Below the pieces are notes generated by a model. That model worked only from the letters and a program-made list of their open reading frames with translations, ran no database searches and was not told the origin of the DNA. Shown piece after piece: positions 25,857 through 34,481 of a stretch of 64,000 nucleotides of DNA. Both the position numbers and the translations under genes were made by a program. The DNA lies in NCBI GenBank assembly GCA_018260565.1, contig JAGLAZ010000006.1, positions 1 through 64,000 on the forward strand, read 5' to 3'. Numbering within the stretch: position 1 is the first letter of the stretch; each line of letters starts with the position of its first letter. This DNA comes from Flavobacteriaceae bacterium (GTDB taxonomy: Bacteria > Bacteroidota > Bacteroidia > Flavobacteriales > Weeksellaceae).

Positions 25857-27141
25857 CTTTTTTGCTAATTTTTGGTGGAGTTAATACCAATATATCACGG
25901 AAAAGTGTGGCTATCTCTTGTTCTTTATCTGGATGCTCTATAATAAATTTAGCAAAGCGATTGGTAATTTTTTGGATGAGTTTTTCAGATAGTTCCATAT
26001 CTAAAATATCTGCATATTGGAATTTTTTATGAATTTTATGCAGCTCGTTCGCTTCTATTTGCTTTAAGTTTTGTTTAAATTCCCAAATACTAGGCACCAT
26101 TTTACGGTTTTTTTCCCAATCGAAAAATTTATCCATCGCTTCAGAAATTAGTTCTTCCGCCTTTGGTATTTCATTTTTTCTATTGTTTAAAGTATTCTGA
26201 ATGGTTAAGGATAAGGAGTCTATATCTACCAAAGAAATACCTGGAATCTGGCCTATACTTTTTTCTACATTGCAAGGTATAGAAAGATCAAGAATACAAT
26301 ACAGCTCCTTCATGGGTGTGAGGCTCTCCCGTATGTACCAGTCCGAATGGATAATAGGTTGTGAGGCACCAGTAGCTACTATAACGATATCATATTCAAG
26401 GATATTTTCCTGAATTTTTTCAAAAGGAAGGGTATTTACTCGGAATTTTTCGCTTATTTTTTTGGCATTTTCAGCAGTACGGTTGGTAATACTTATGCTT
26501 TGGGCCGGTATATGTTTTACGAAATTTTCTATCGTATTCTGGCCTATTTCGCCGGTACCTATTAGGAGGATAGATTTATTTCTCGCATCCTGAAACTGCT
26601 GCAGCACATACTGCACGGCCGCATAAGAAACGGAAGTGGCACCGTTAGATATTCCAGTTTGATTTTTAATTTTTTTCGATACTTGGATAGCGGTATTAAT
26701 GGCTCTTTCCAAATAAAGATTAGGATATTTTTTTTCTTTTTTAAATCTTGTGAAAGCCTTCTTTATTTGTCCTATAATCTCAAAATCACCTAAAATTTGG
26801 CTCTCTAATCCAGATGCAACACGGAAAAGGTGGAGTAGTGCTTCTTCCCCTGTAAGGATATTTGCATAAGAAATAAAATCTTCCAGCTCTACTCCTACAA
26901 TGCTACAATAGGATGCTGCCACGCTGTGGTAATCTTCTGTAGTGGTGTATATTTCTGTACGGTTACAAGTAGAGACTACAAAGGCATCGCCTAAATTTTT
27001 CTCATGAATTTTTTGTACAAAATGCTTTGTGTACTTTTCAAAAAATGAAAACCTCCCGCGTACCTCCGCATTAGCCTTCTCATAGCTGATGCTAAGGACT
27101 GCAAAATGATGTGTGGAATGGTAGGCGTGGAGGCTTTTCAT
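25849..27141 (-). CDS. hemA: glutamyl-tRNA reductase
   Basis: A 430-residue NADPH-dependent enzyme catalysing the first committed step of C5-pathway tetrapyrrole synthesis, Glu-tRNA to glutamate-1-semialdehyde. The catalytic Cys is in VVSTCNRTEIYT near residue 55. A Rossmann NADPH site follows (SILLIGTGEIGQNTIENF), then the C-terminal helical dimerisation domain. It is the first gene of the hem operon, so heme supply is set here. A -7 box only 7 bases before the ATG suggests a leaderless or nearly leaderless transcript. The tRNA-Glu that provides substrate is at 12.7 kb, but no direct link is implied. Confidence 0.97.
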   Translation of the reverse strand: MKSLHAYHSTHHFAVLSISYEKANAEVRGRFSFFEKYTKHFVQKIHEKNLGDAFVVSTCNRTEIYTTTEDYHSVAASYCSIVGVELEDFISYANILTGEEALLHLFRVASGLESQILGDFEIIGQIKKAFTRFKKEKKYPNLYLERAINTAIQVSKKIKNQTGISNGATSVSYAAVQYVLQQFQDARNKSILLIGTGEIGQNTIENFVKHIPAQSISITNRTAENAKKISEKFRVNTLPFEKIQENILEYDIVIVATGASQPIIHSDWYIRESLTPMKELYCILDLSIPCNVEKSIGQIPGISLVDIDSLSLTIQNTLNNRKNEIPKAEELISEAMDKFFDWEKNRKMVPSIWEFKQNLKQIEANELHKIHKKFQYADILDMELSEKLIQKITNRFAKFIIEHPDKEQEIATLFRDILVLTPPKISKKDA

Positions 27142-27148
27142 TGGGCTG

Positions 27149-27156
27149 CAAATTTA
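27149..27156 (-). promoter_or_regulatory. -7 box (TAAATTTG) directly upstream of hemA
   Basis: On the minus strand TAAATTTG fits TAnnTTTG exactly and ends 7 bases before the hemA ATG. I find no TTG at 19 bases, so the -33 element is weak or absent. Transcription would begin at or next to the start codon. Confidence 0.5.
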
Positions 27157-27230
27157 CGAATTATTGCCCAAATCTGATTCTACTACTAGAGCAATAGATA
27201 GAATCTTATGTATTATACCGTTTTAGCAAA

Positions 27231-29366
27231 TTATGGAGTTGGCGTTAAGCCTCCTCCAGCTTCTTCTTTGGTAGATCTGTTAAGGAGATTAGGATCCTCT
27301 TTTGCCAGTTTATTTTTAGTGGGGATTTTATAATTTACACTTAATCCGAATGATCTAGAGTCCCAATCATTTCCTAAAAAGACATTAGAATTATTATAGG
27401 TACTGCGTATAGCCATCTTGGATCCGTTTAGAATGTCATTAGCAAAAATATTTACAGTAAGTCCATCATTCATGAATTTTTTAGTTAAAGTTAAATCCAA
27501 TGAATTACTAAAAGGCTTATCTGCTACATAATAAAAATAGTTTCCTCCAGAAGTAAGGTAGCTAAAGTTGGCAACTAATTTAGTGTCGTATGGAAGCATA
27601 AATTGGTTCATTATATTAATTATCCAGAAACCTTTAGTCTTCATATCCGGCAATTCATGTTTTTGATAACCAAGATATAAATACATGAAATTAATTTTAT
27701 CAGGGTTAAAATTAAATTTCATAGCCTCTTTTATACCAGTTTTAAAAATCATAAAAGGAATAGGAATACCAATATTAACATTATGGATTCTTATCTGATC
27801 TATGTTTCGGTTAATATTTTTTATAATTCCATTATCACGGAAGGTTATCTGCGAAACTTGGTTATTTGCACTACTCAGGTTATATCCCAAATATGCATAA
27901 TCAAAGGCAGAGATCTTGGCTTCAAAATTATTAAAGATGGTAGGTTCTAGATTCGGGTTTCCTCCTGTGGCTATGCTAGAATTGCTGAATACTTGGTTAT
28001 TCGGATTTAATAAGGAGATGCTGGGCAACGTAATTTTTTTGTTATAATTAAGGCTGAAGTACACCATTTTACCTAAATTGTATTTCGCAGTAGCATTTGG
28101 AAATAGCCGGAATTGTTTAAAGTCCTTCAGTTTTACTATCTGTGCTACACCGTTGTTAAAATTTAACGCTTCTCCACCAATATCATAGTTCTCTCCTCTA
28201 AGCCCTAAAATAAAATCAAGCTTTTTATAGGATGTTTGCCCTTCTAGATAAGTAGATACACTGGTTCTTTTATAATTTAAATTTTCAGTATTAAAGGATT
28301 TAGTAATGAACTTTAAGTTTTCATAGTAAAGTCCGGCTGTAATTTTTCCTTTATCAAATAATTTAATTTGCTGAGAATAATCTGCTTGAGCAGTGATCGT
28401 GTTTCCCTGGCTATTATTATCTAACACTTTATTTCCTACTGGAAGGTTATTTTGCTGGAACTCACCATCGGAATTATTATAGGCAAGCTTTATATCAAGG
28501 GTAGTTCCAGGATCTTTAAATCTTTTTTGGAAGTTGGCTGCAACCTCATGTCGAATACTAGGCGAAATGGTGGCATCGTTTCTCTTATTAATGAGATTCA
28601 GAACAGTTTCTGTGCTGAAAATATTGCCACTATTATGACTTTTATTTAGATCATAACTTAAAATCAACCTATCCTTGCCAAAATCAAAAGTGGTGGCAGC
28701 TTTTACGAAATAACTTCTGTTTATTCTTTCAGCAAAGGTCTCACTTAGGGTATCAAAGAAGCTATTCATCTTGCTTTCTCGGTAATTTTGGCCAAAATTT
28801 AATTGCCACCCAAATAAGCTGTTGCGGGCGTTAAGATTTAAACTGTTACTTGTTTTGCTTCTCCATTTATCCTCATTTGTAAAGGAATAATTCCCAGAAT
28901 ATGTAGCGGTAAGGTAGTTTTTTGCAGCCTTGGAAGTGATAATATTAAGAATAGCTCCACCAGATGTAGCAGGAAATTCTGCGCCGGGCTGGGTAATGAT
29001 TTCTATTCTTTCCACTGCATTAGCTGGCATACCCTCCAAGAAGGAATTCAGTTCATTACTGGTGATGTTAAGTGGGCGACCATCCATAAAAACCGCTAAT
29101 TGTTTCCCCTGATACATCATCCCTGCAACATCAGATACTATTAATCCAGGTAATTTTTTTACGCCATCTAATAAGTTACCCGTATTAAGCTGCGGCTGTT
29201 CTGAAATATCAAATATGGTTCTATCTGCTTTTTGTTCTACAGCTTTCTTTTTTTTCTGTAGTACTACTTCCTCCAGATTTTTTTCTTTAGGCTCACTGGT
29301 TTTCTCTTGTGCAAATGCAGGTATTGCGCTTAAGAGAAATACTGCAAAAAGGATTCTTTTTTTCAT
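27231..29366 (-). CDS. TonB-dependent receptor-like outer-membrane barrel protein
   Basis: A 711-residue outer-membrane protein. A signal peptide (about 1-19) is followed by a plug-like domain (about 60-150: TIFDISEQPQLNTGNLLDGV, VFMDGRPLNITSNEL, IEIITQPGAEFPATSGGAIL) and then a 22-strand-type barrel of the outer-membrane-beta-barrel family found with Bacteroidetes receptors. There is no CarboxypepD_reg domain in front and no recognisable TonB box, and the C-terminus extends past the barrel into a short Gly/Pro tail (GGGLTPTP). Cargo unknown. It follows the type IX protein gene on the same strand but is separated from it by that gene's terminator. Confidence 0.87.
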   Translation of the reverse strand: MKKRILFAVFLLSAIPAFAQEKTSEPKEKNLEEVVLQKKKKAVEQKADRTIFDISEQPQLNTGNLLDGVKKLPGLIVSDVAGMMYQGKQLAVFMDGRPLNITSNELNSFLEGMPANAVERIEIITQPGAEFPATSGGAILNIITSKAAKNYLTATYSGNYSFTNEDKWRSKTSNSLNLNARNSLFGWQLNFGQNYRESKMNSFFDTLSETFAERINRSYFVKAATTFDFGKDRLILSYDLNKSHNSGNIFSTETVLNLINKRNDATISPSIRHEVAANFQKRFKDPGTTLDIKLAYNNSDGEFQQNNLPVGNKVLDNNSQGNTITAQADYSQQIKLFDKGKITAGLYYENLKFITKSFNTENLNYKRTSVSTYLEGQTSYKKLDFILGLRGENYDIGGEALNFNNGVAQIVKLKDFKQFRLFPNATAKYNLGKMVYFSLNYNKKITLPSISLLNPNNQVFSNSSIATGGNPNLEPTIFNNFEAKISAFDYAYLGYNLSSANNQVSQITFRDNGIIKNINRNIDQIRIHNVNIGIPIPFMIFKTGIKEAMKFNFNPDKINFMYLYLGYQKHELPDMKTKGFWIINIMNQFMLPYDTKLVANFSYLTSGGNYFYYVADKPFSNSLDLTLTKKFMNDGLTVNIFANDILNGSKMAIRSTYNNSNVFLGNDWDSRSFGLSVNYKIPTKNKLAKEDPNLLNRSTKEEAGGGLTPTP

Positions 29367-29412
29367 ACTGATACTTTATATGGTATAAGACGCCGCGGGA
29401 ATCAATTTGTTA

Positions 29413-29444
29413 CAAAAAGCCCCTAGAAAATTTTCTAGGGGCTT
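29413..29444 (-). terminator. intrinsic terminator of the type IX-secreted protein gene
   Basis: A perfect inverted repeat, AAGCCCCTAGAAAA with TTTTCTAGGGGCTT (29417-29444), followed on the minus strand by TTTTTG. It lies 22 bases after the stop codon at 29467. Confidence 0.88.
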
Positions 29445-29466
29445 ACAATATTTAGTTGAAAAGGCT

Positions 29467-32367
29467 TTAATCTCTGTTTTTAATCATTACCCATCCGCTA
29501 TATTTTACAGGAGTTCCTTTGGTATCATTCTCCGTGAAGGTAAGAATATACCAGTAGGTTCCTGTATTTAGCACACGACCTTGATATTTTCCATCCCATT
29601 TAAATTCTTTAGAATCTTCACTGGAGAAAACCTGTTTTCCATATCTATCAAAAACTGACAGTTTAAGGTCTTTTTTATAGATGAGAGCACTATAATCTAG
29701 ATAATCATTATATCCATCACCATTCGGAGTTATCGCGTTCGTAAGATTTAAGATAGTAAAGCTATATGGAACTGGAATACATTTATTGGAATCACGAACA
29801 TATATTTTATTTTCTCCTCTTGGAAGATTTGTGAAAATATTGCTCTGCTGCCAAACTACTCCATCAAGTGAATATTGATATGGTGGATTACCTCCTGAAA
29901 CTATAATTTCAATTTTATTATTATCAATTTTTACTTCTGTAATTACTGGATCAGGTGCAGCCAATACTTCAACTCTTTGAGTATAGAAACATCCATTAAA
30001 TCCTAATTTTACTGTATAGGTTCCCACTGGTACATTCGTTAAAATTTGAGTAGTGGCTCCTGTATTCCACAAGTAAGATGTAAATCCAGGACCTGCATCT
30101 AGGGAAGTCGTTTGATTTATACAAATATACTTAGTTTTAAGCTGCTCTGAGGCTTTACTAGTTTTAACTCTAATCGTAAGGCGTCCTAAACTAGGGCATA
30201 ATCCGGCTTTTTCAAAACGAACATAATATGTTCCTGTTTGATTTACAGTTACTGTTCCTGCAATAGGATTAGTATTATTTTGGGCATTAACTAGCGTAGC
30301 AAAATATTTAATAGTTACGCCCGTTTCTGTAGTAAATGAAGAATTGAAAGAGTTAATATCAACATTAATAATACCGTCTAAATCTTCATCACATATTTCT
30401 TTTGTAATAGGAGTCGTAATAGCCACAGAATTTCCAAAACCGAAGTTTAATACTTTAACTACAGGTGCACAGCCATTAGGGCTTTGGATACTCATATAGA
30501 CAGTTGTAGGAGTACTGTAGGACCAGTTGGTAGGTAAAGAAGTACCTGATCCGGCAGTTGCTTCAGCCTGCGAAAGATAATACTTCACAGTAAAAATACT
30601 AGCGTTGGTAACCGTTGCTGTAGTTACATCATTAAAATTAACTTCAATTATACCATCCAAGTTATTATCACATGGCTTAAGATTATAAGCTGTAAGATTT
30701 ACAACAGGAAGATCATATAATTCTAACGTAATTGGTACTATGGAATAACATCCTGAGGTTGTAGTCCCGCGAACAAACACTACTGTAGGTGTACTTACAA
30801 AGGCACCTACTGTTTGGATAGGGCTTGTGTTATTTTGGGCATTAGCTAGCGATGTAAAATAGGTGTAAGTAAGCCCTGTTTGAGTAGAAACTACTGCACT
30901 TGTAAGATTAAATGTTCCTTGTCCATTTACATTACAAGCTTTCATGGAAGTAGTAGTAAGCACCGGGTTTTCATTCGCTTTTAGGGTGATTTCTGCAATT
31001 CCAGAACATTGATTAGGAGTTTTTACTAATGCATATAATACACTCGTTCCTGGAGCACTTACGGTATAATTGGTAGGTGTTGCTATAGGGTTAGTTCCTG
31101 CCTGAGCTCCCGCCAAGGTGGTAAAATACTGAACTGTATTTGCTGTGGAGTTAGTTACTGCTGCTGTAGTAAGGTTAAAAATCCATGGTCCTCCCACATT
31201 TTGACATTGAGATAATGTTACATTGGTTGCATTCGGACTCGGGAAATAAGCTAAACTAATTTTAGTATAAGCTATACACCCACTTAAATTTTCCTTAACT
31301 CTTACAAATATATCTTTAGGTGCAGCTGCAGCGTATGTTGCTGGGTTTGCTATCGGATTAATATTAGCTTGAGCATCTGCTAAACTTAGGTGGTAGGACT
31401 TCGTTATTGCACTTGTACCTGTATACACTGCTGCAGATGTTAAATCCCAAATTGGTAAAACATTTGTAATGGGTGGACATTGAGTTAATGTCTTGTTCAC
31501 TACATTATTAGCTACATTGCTAAGAACAAACTTTACCGCTCCTACTTGGAAACATTTGGACTTAGGATCATTAGGATCTAATGGATTAAAATAAGCGATT
31601 CGATAATAGAACGTCTGCCCAGAATTTACATTTATAGGTGTAGTAATCGGGTTAGTATTTAAAATCGCATTGTTAGCTAGATAGTGGTAGCTTACTGTAA
31701 AATTCGTATTCCCGTTTAAAATTCCTGGTGTAAGAGTTTGGAAATTAAATAAAGTAGGTACCGTACAGATAGGGATTTCTCTCGGGCTGGTAGTAGTAGG
31801 ACCAGGATTTCCTGGTGGTACAAATGGGAAAGGCTGAAGCTCTGGTGTAAATGCAGACGCTAATGTTGCAGTTCCACCCCAAGTAAGCACAAAGCCGAAA
31901 GAACTTGAAGAAAAATTATCAATTAATAAGGTATAGGTCTGCCCAGCTACCACATTCATATACTGTACATAACCATTTCCACTAGCAGATTCAGATAAAT
32001 CTGTCTCTGTCATGTTCATTCCAGTATTGTAATTGGAGCCTCCTGTTGCTGCATAAGAACATCTTATGGGAGTTCCGAGATTGCCACAATTGGTGTTTGG
32101 TCCCCAAATAGCCCAATCATAATCGGTATTTCCATTGGGTATTAAATCCATTGTAAGAGTACCGGAGGTAGCTACCGTAAATGTATACCATACTGTAAAG
32201 TGCTCTATAGAAAGGCATCCATTCAAAGGTTCAGGGACATTCCCGTTATTGGATGGAGTATAAGAAATTGTAGATCCCCCACAAATCGGTACAGCAGTGC
32301 TACAATCACTTTGGCTAAAAAAGCGGCCAAAAGTGAGAAGCACTAATAAGAGAATAGATTTCTTCAT
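29467..32367 (-). CDS. gliding-motility/type IX type B sorting domain repeat protein
   Basis: A 966-residue secreted protein. A signal peptide (LLLVLLTFGRFFSQ) is followed by a domain around residues 20-170 (VAGQTYTLLIDNFSS) typical of Bacteroidetes adhesins. Then comes a series of divergent repeats of about 75-100 residues (roughly 280-760), each with a pattern like NLTSAVV ... YFTSLANAQNNTSPI ... VRGTTTSGC. The C-terminus (about 880-966: AITPNGDGYNDYLDY, VFDRYGKQVFSS, NTGTYWYILTF) is the gliding-motility C-terminal domain used as a type B sorting signal by the type IX secretion system. Likely role: cell-surface adhesion; ligand unknown. The secretion machinery itself is not in the window. 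Confidence 0.92.
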   Translation of the reverse strand: MKKSILLLVLLTFGRFFSQSDCSTAVPICGGSTISYTPSNNGNVPEPLNGCLSIEHFTVWYTFTVATSGTLTMDLIPNGNTDYDWAIWGPNTNCGNLGTPIRCSYAATGGSNYNTGMNMTETDLSESASGNGYVQYMNVVAGQTYTLLIDNFSSSSFGFVLTWGGTATLASAFTPELQPFPFVPPGNPGPTTTSPREIPICTVPTLFNFQTLTPGILNGNTNFTVSYHYLANNAILNTNPITTPINVNSGQTFYYRIAYFNPLDPNDPKSKCFQVGAVKFVLSNVANNVVNKTLTQCPPITNVLPIWDLTSAAVYTGTSAITKSYHLSLADAQANINPIANPATYAAAAPKDIFVRVKENLSGCIAYTKISLAYFPSPNATNVTLSQCQNVGGPWIFNLTTAAVTNSTANTVQYFTTLAGAQAGTNPIATPTNYTVSAPGTSVLYALVKTPNQCSGIAEITLKANENPVLTTTSMKACNVNGQGTFNLTSAVVSTQTGLTYTYFTSLANAQNNTSPIQTVGAFVSTPTVVFVRGTTTSGCYSIVPITLELYDLPVVNLTAYNLKPCDNNLDGIIEVNFNDVTTATVTNASIFTVKYYLSQAEATAGSGTSLPTNWSYSTPTTVYMSIQSPNGCAPVVKVLNFGFGNSVAITTPITKEICDEDLDGIINVDINSFNSSFTTETGVTIKYFATLVNAQNNTNPIAGTVTVNQTGTYYVRFEKAGLCPSLGRLTIRVKTSKASEQLKTKYICINQTTSLDAGPGFTSYLWNTGATTQILTNVPVGTYTVKLGFNGCFYTQRVEVLAAPDPVITEVKIDNNKIEIIVSGGNPPYQYSLDGVVWQQSNIFTNLPRGENKIYVRDSNKCIPVPYSFTILNLTNAITPNGDGYNDYLDYSALIYKKDLKLSVFDRYGKQVFSSEDSKEFKWDGKYQGRVLNTGTYWYILTFTENDTKGTPVKYSGWVMIKNRD

Positions 32368-32408
32368 TAAGAATTTGTTTTTGGTAAAATTATAAAAAAA
32401 AATAATAG

Positions 32409-33647
32409 CTAATAGTTCATTTTTCTAAGTTCTTTATTTTTAGTATGTAAATATTTGGTTACCATGACCGTCATAAGGCCTCCAAACACCACCGAAGGCA
32501 CTACACCCATCACTTTTGCAGCTATTCCACTTTCAAATTGTCCCATTTCATTACTACTCATAATAAACACGGAATTAGCACTCATTACGCGTCCTCGGAT
32601 CTCATCCGGTGTTTTTAACTGGACTATTGTGCCGCGTATCACTACAGAAATACCATCTAGAACTCCACTTATAAGTAATAAAAGAAAAGAAAACATAAAT
32701 ATGTTTGAAATACCAAAAGCAATGATGCACAATCCAAAACCTTCTACTGCTAATAATAGAATTTTTCCCTGATGTTGTTTTATCGGTTGCCAGGCCAATA
32801 GGCCTATTGAAGCCATCGCACCTATATCGGAAGCTGCATTAAGAAGACCAAAACCGCGCGGACCTACCATTAATATATCTGTAGCGAAAACAGGTACCAT
32901 GGCAACTGCACCACCAAAGAATACGGCAAACATATCCAGCATAAGTGCTCCAGAAATAGCTTTTGTTTTAAATATAAAAGCAAAACCTTCTCGAATAGCG
33001 GCTAATGGCTTTTGTTCCAAATTTTGTTTAAAAGCGGGTTGTGGTTTTAGAAATAAAAAATTTAAAAAACCTAATGAAAGTAATATGAGTATACAGTAAA
33101 GGGTTCCCCGTATACCTATTTCTCCTATTAAAAGACCACCAATAGCATGACCCAATACTGAAGCGATTAAAAAAGTGGCTTGATTAAAAGTAACTGCCCT
33201 CGGTAAATTTTCTAATGATACTATTTTGGGGATCATTGTAGGTATTACTGGGCCTATAAAAGCACGGCAAATTCCCGTGAGAAAAATTATTCCATAAATC
33301 ATAAATAGACTTATAGATTTTTGTGAAATATCTTCTGCCGTAAAAGTTGGGACCAATAAAGCTGCAATTAAAATAAAATAGGCAACCGTGATCTGTAAGA
33401 GTAACTTTTTCTTTTCATTAATATCTATTAAATAACCTGAAAATATAGAGGTGCTAACTGCAGGTATTACTTCTGCTAAGCCAATAAATCCTATAGCCAG
33501 AGGATCCTTTGTAAGGAAAAAAACCCACCACCCCAATAAGGAAGAAAGCATGCGAAATCCTGTCATAACGCAAAACCTACCTCCTAATAAATGCCGAAAT
33601 TCTTTATTCCGTAAGACAACCGGTATTTTTTGTGAATCGAAAAACAT
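32409..33647 (-). CDS. major facilitator superfamily transporter
   Basis: A twelve-helix inner-membrane transporter of about 412 residues. Hydrophobic segments run throughout, with the inter-helix motif SGYLIDINEKKKLLLQ (MFS motif A region) and the C-half DEIRGRVMSANSVFIM typical of the Bacteroidetes MFS/EntS-like group. I choose the ATG giving MFFDSQKIPV; an in-frame GTG five codons upstream lies within a -7 box. Substrate unknown; relatives are siderophore or multidrug exporters. It shares its start region with no other gene, but the divergent queE promoter is close. Confidence 0.85.
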   Translation of the reverse strand: MFFDSQKIPVVLRNKEFRHLLGGRFCVMTGFRMLSSLLGWWVFFLTKDPLAIGFIGLAEVIPAVSTSIFSGYLIDINEKKKLLLQITVAYFILIAALLVPTFTAEDISQKSISLFMIYGIIFLTGICRAFIGPVIPTMIPKIVSLENLPRAVTFNQATFLIASVLGHAIGGLLIGEIGIRGTLYCILILLSLGFLNFLFLKPQPAFKQNLEQKPLAAIREGFAFIFKTKAISGALMLDMFAVFFGGAVAMVPVFATDILMVGPRGFGLLNAASDIGAMASIGLLAWQPIKQHQGKILLLAVEGFGLCIIAFGISNIFMFSFLLLLISGVLDGISVVIRGTIVQLKTPDEIRGRVMSANSVFIMSSNEMGQFESGIAAKVMGVVPSVVFGGLMTVMVTKYLHTKNKELRKMNY

Positions 33648-33651
33648 CCGG

Positions 33652-33659
33652 CAAAGGTA
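33652..33659 (-). promoter_or_regulatory. -7 box (TACCTTTG) directly upstream of the MFS gene
   Basis: On the minus strand TACCTTTG fits TAnnTTTG and ends 4 bases before the chosen ATG, so the mRNA would be leaderless. It also argues against the upstream GTG start. No TTG at the ideal distance. Confidence 0.45.
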
Positions 33660-33722
33660 CACCTCACAATAAACAAAAACATATAAACCTATAGCAAAAT
33701 TCCTAAAAATAGGGGTCAGAAA

Positions 33723-33752
33723 TTTACATGTAAGACATTTTCGGTAAATTTG
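33723..33752 (+). promoter_or_regulatory. candidate promoter of queE
   Basis: TTT (33723-33725), 19 bases, then TAAATTTG (33745-33752), an exact -7 match with a one-base-off -33 element. It places the transcript start after 33752, so the TTG codon inside the box cannot be the start and the ATG at 33777 is favoured. Confidence 0.55.
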
Positions 33753-33776
33753 TATCCATTTTACATTTCAAGACGT

Positions 33777-34478
33777 ATGCCTAGCCTGCCACTATTATCC
33801 GAATCTTTTGCCCATGCAGCACAAATATCTTCGGAAATAAATATGGATGCTACATCCAGCCTTACGCAGGATATCCTTTCAGGTAAAAAGTTACCCATTA
33901 TGGAGCAATTTTATACTCTCCAAGGGGAAGGTGTTTTCGCAGGAAGCGCTGCCTATTTTATTCGTATTGCTGGATGTGATGTGGGGTGTCATTGGTGCGA
34001 TGTAAAAGAAAGTTGGGATGCCTCCATTCATTCCATACAGGATGTTTCAGACTTGATTCGGGAAGCATCTACTCAAGCGGAAAAAATAATTATTACGGGT
34101 GGCGAGCCCTTGCTGTATAACTTGGATTTTCTTTGTTCTGGGCTTCAGAAAGCGGGTTGCAAGACGCATATAGAGACTTCTGGAGCACATCCTCTATCCG
34201 GTAGTTGGGATTGGTTTTGTCTTTCACCTAAGAAAAATAAACTACCTGTCCCCGAGGCCTATGCGGCAGCTAGAGAACTTAAAATAATTATTTATAATAG
34301 GCACGATTTTATATTTGCTGAGGAGCAAGCTTCTTTAGTTTCTGGAAATTGCAGACTGTTTCTGCAAGCAGAATGGAGTAGGCGGGAAGAGATATATCCT
34401 TTAATGGTTGAATACATCAAAGCCAATCCTAAATGGAGGCTGGGACTGCAGACGCATAAATACATCCATATCCCATAA
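33777..34478 (+). CDS. queE: 7-carboxy-7-deazaguanine synthase QueE
   Basis: A radical-SAM enzyme that contracts the ring of 6-carboxytetrahydropterin to CDG in queuosine precursor synthesis. The glycine-rich lead QFYTLQGEGVFAGSAAYFIR is followed by the iron-sulfur motif CDVGCHWC (CxxxCxxC), then IITGGEPLLYN and ETSGAHPLSG. The C-terminal part is typical of the short Bacteroidetes form. It carries about 40 extra residues before the usual QueE start; the promoter position supports the ATG at 33777, and the extension (Ser-rich, MPSLPLLSESFAHAA) may be non-conserved. Three bases separate it from the sugar transferase gene. Confidence 0.9.
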   Translation: MPSLPLLSESFAHAAQISSEINMDATSSLTQDILSGKKLPIMEQFYTLQGEGVFAGSAAYFIRIAGCDVGCHWCDVKESWDASIHSIQDVSDLIREASTQAEKIIITGGEPLLYNLDFLCSGLQKAGCKTHIETSGAHPLSGSWDWFCLSPKKNKLPVPEAYAAARELKIIIYNRHDFIFAEEQASLVSGNCRLFLQAEWSRREEIYPLMVEYIKANPKWRLGLQTHKYIHIP

Positions 34479-34481
34479 CAG

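Noticed and set aside
29413..29444. Inverted repeat as insertion sequence end
   Set aside because: Single hairpin with a T run directly after a stop codon; a terminator explains it.
30200..31700. CRISPR-like or tandem DNA repeats
   Set aside because: The repetition is at protein level and divergent; no identical spaced DNA repeats.
33750..33776. TTG start for queE
   Set aside because: The codon lies inside the -7 box, so it would not be on the transcript.
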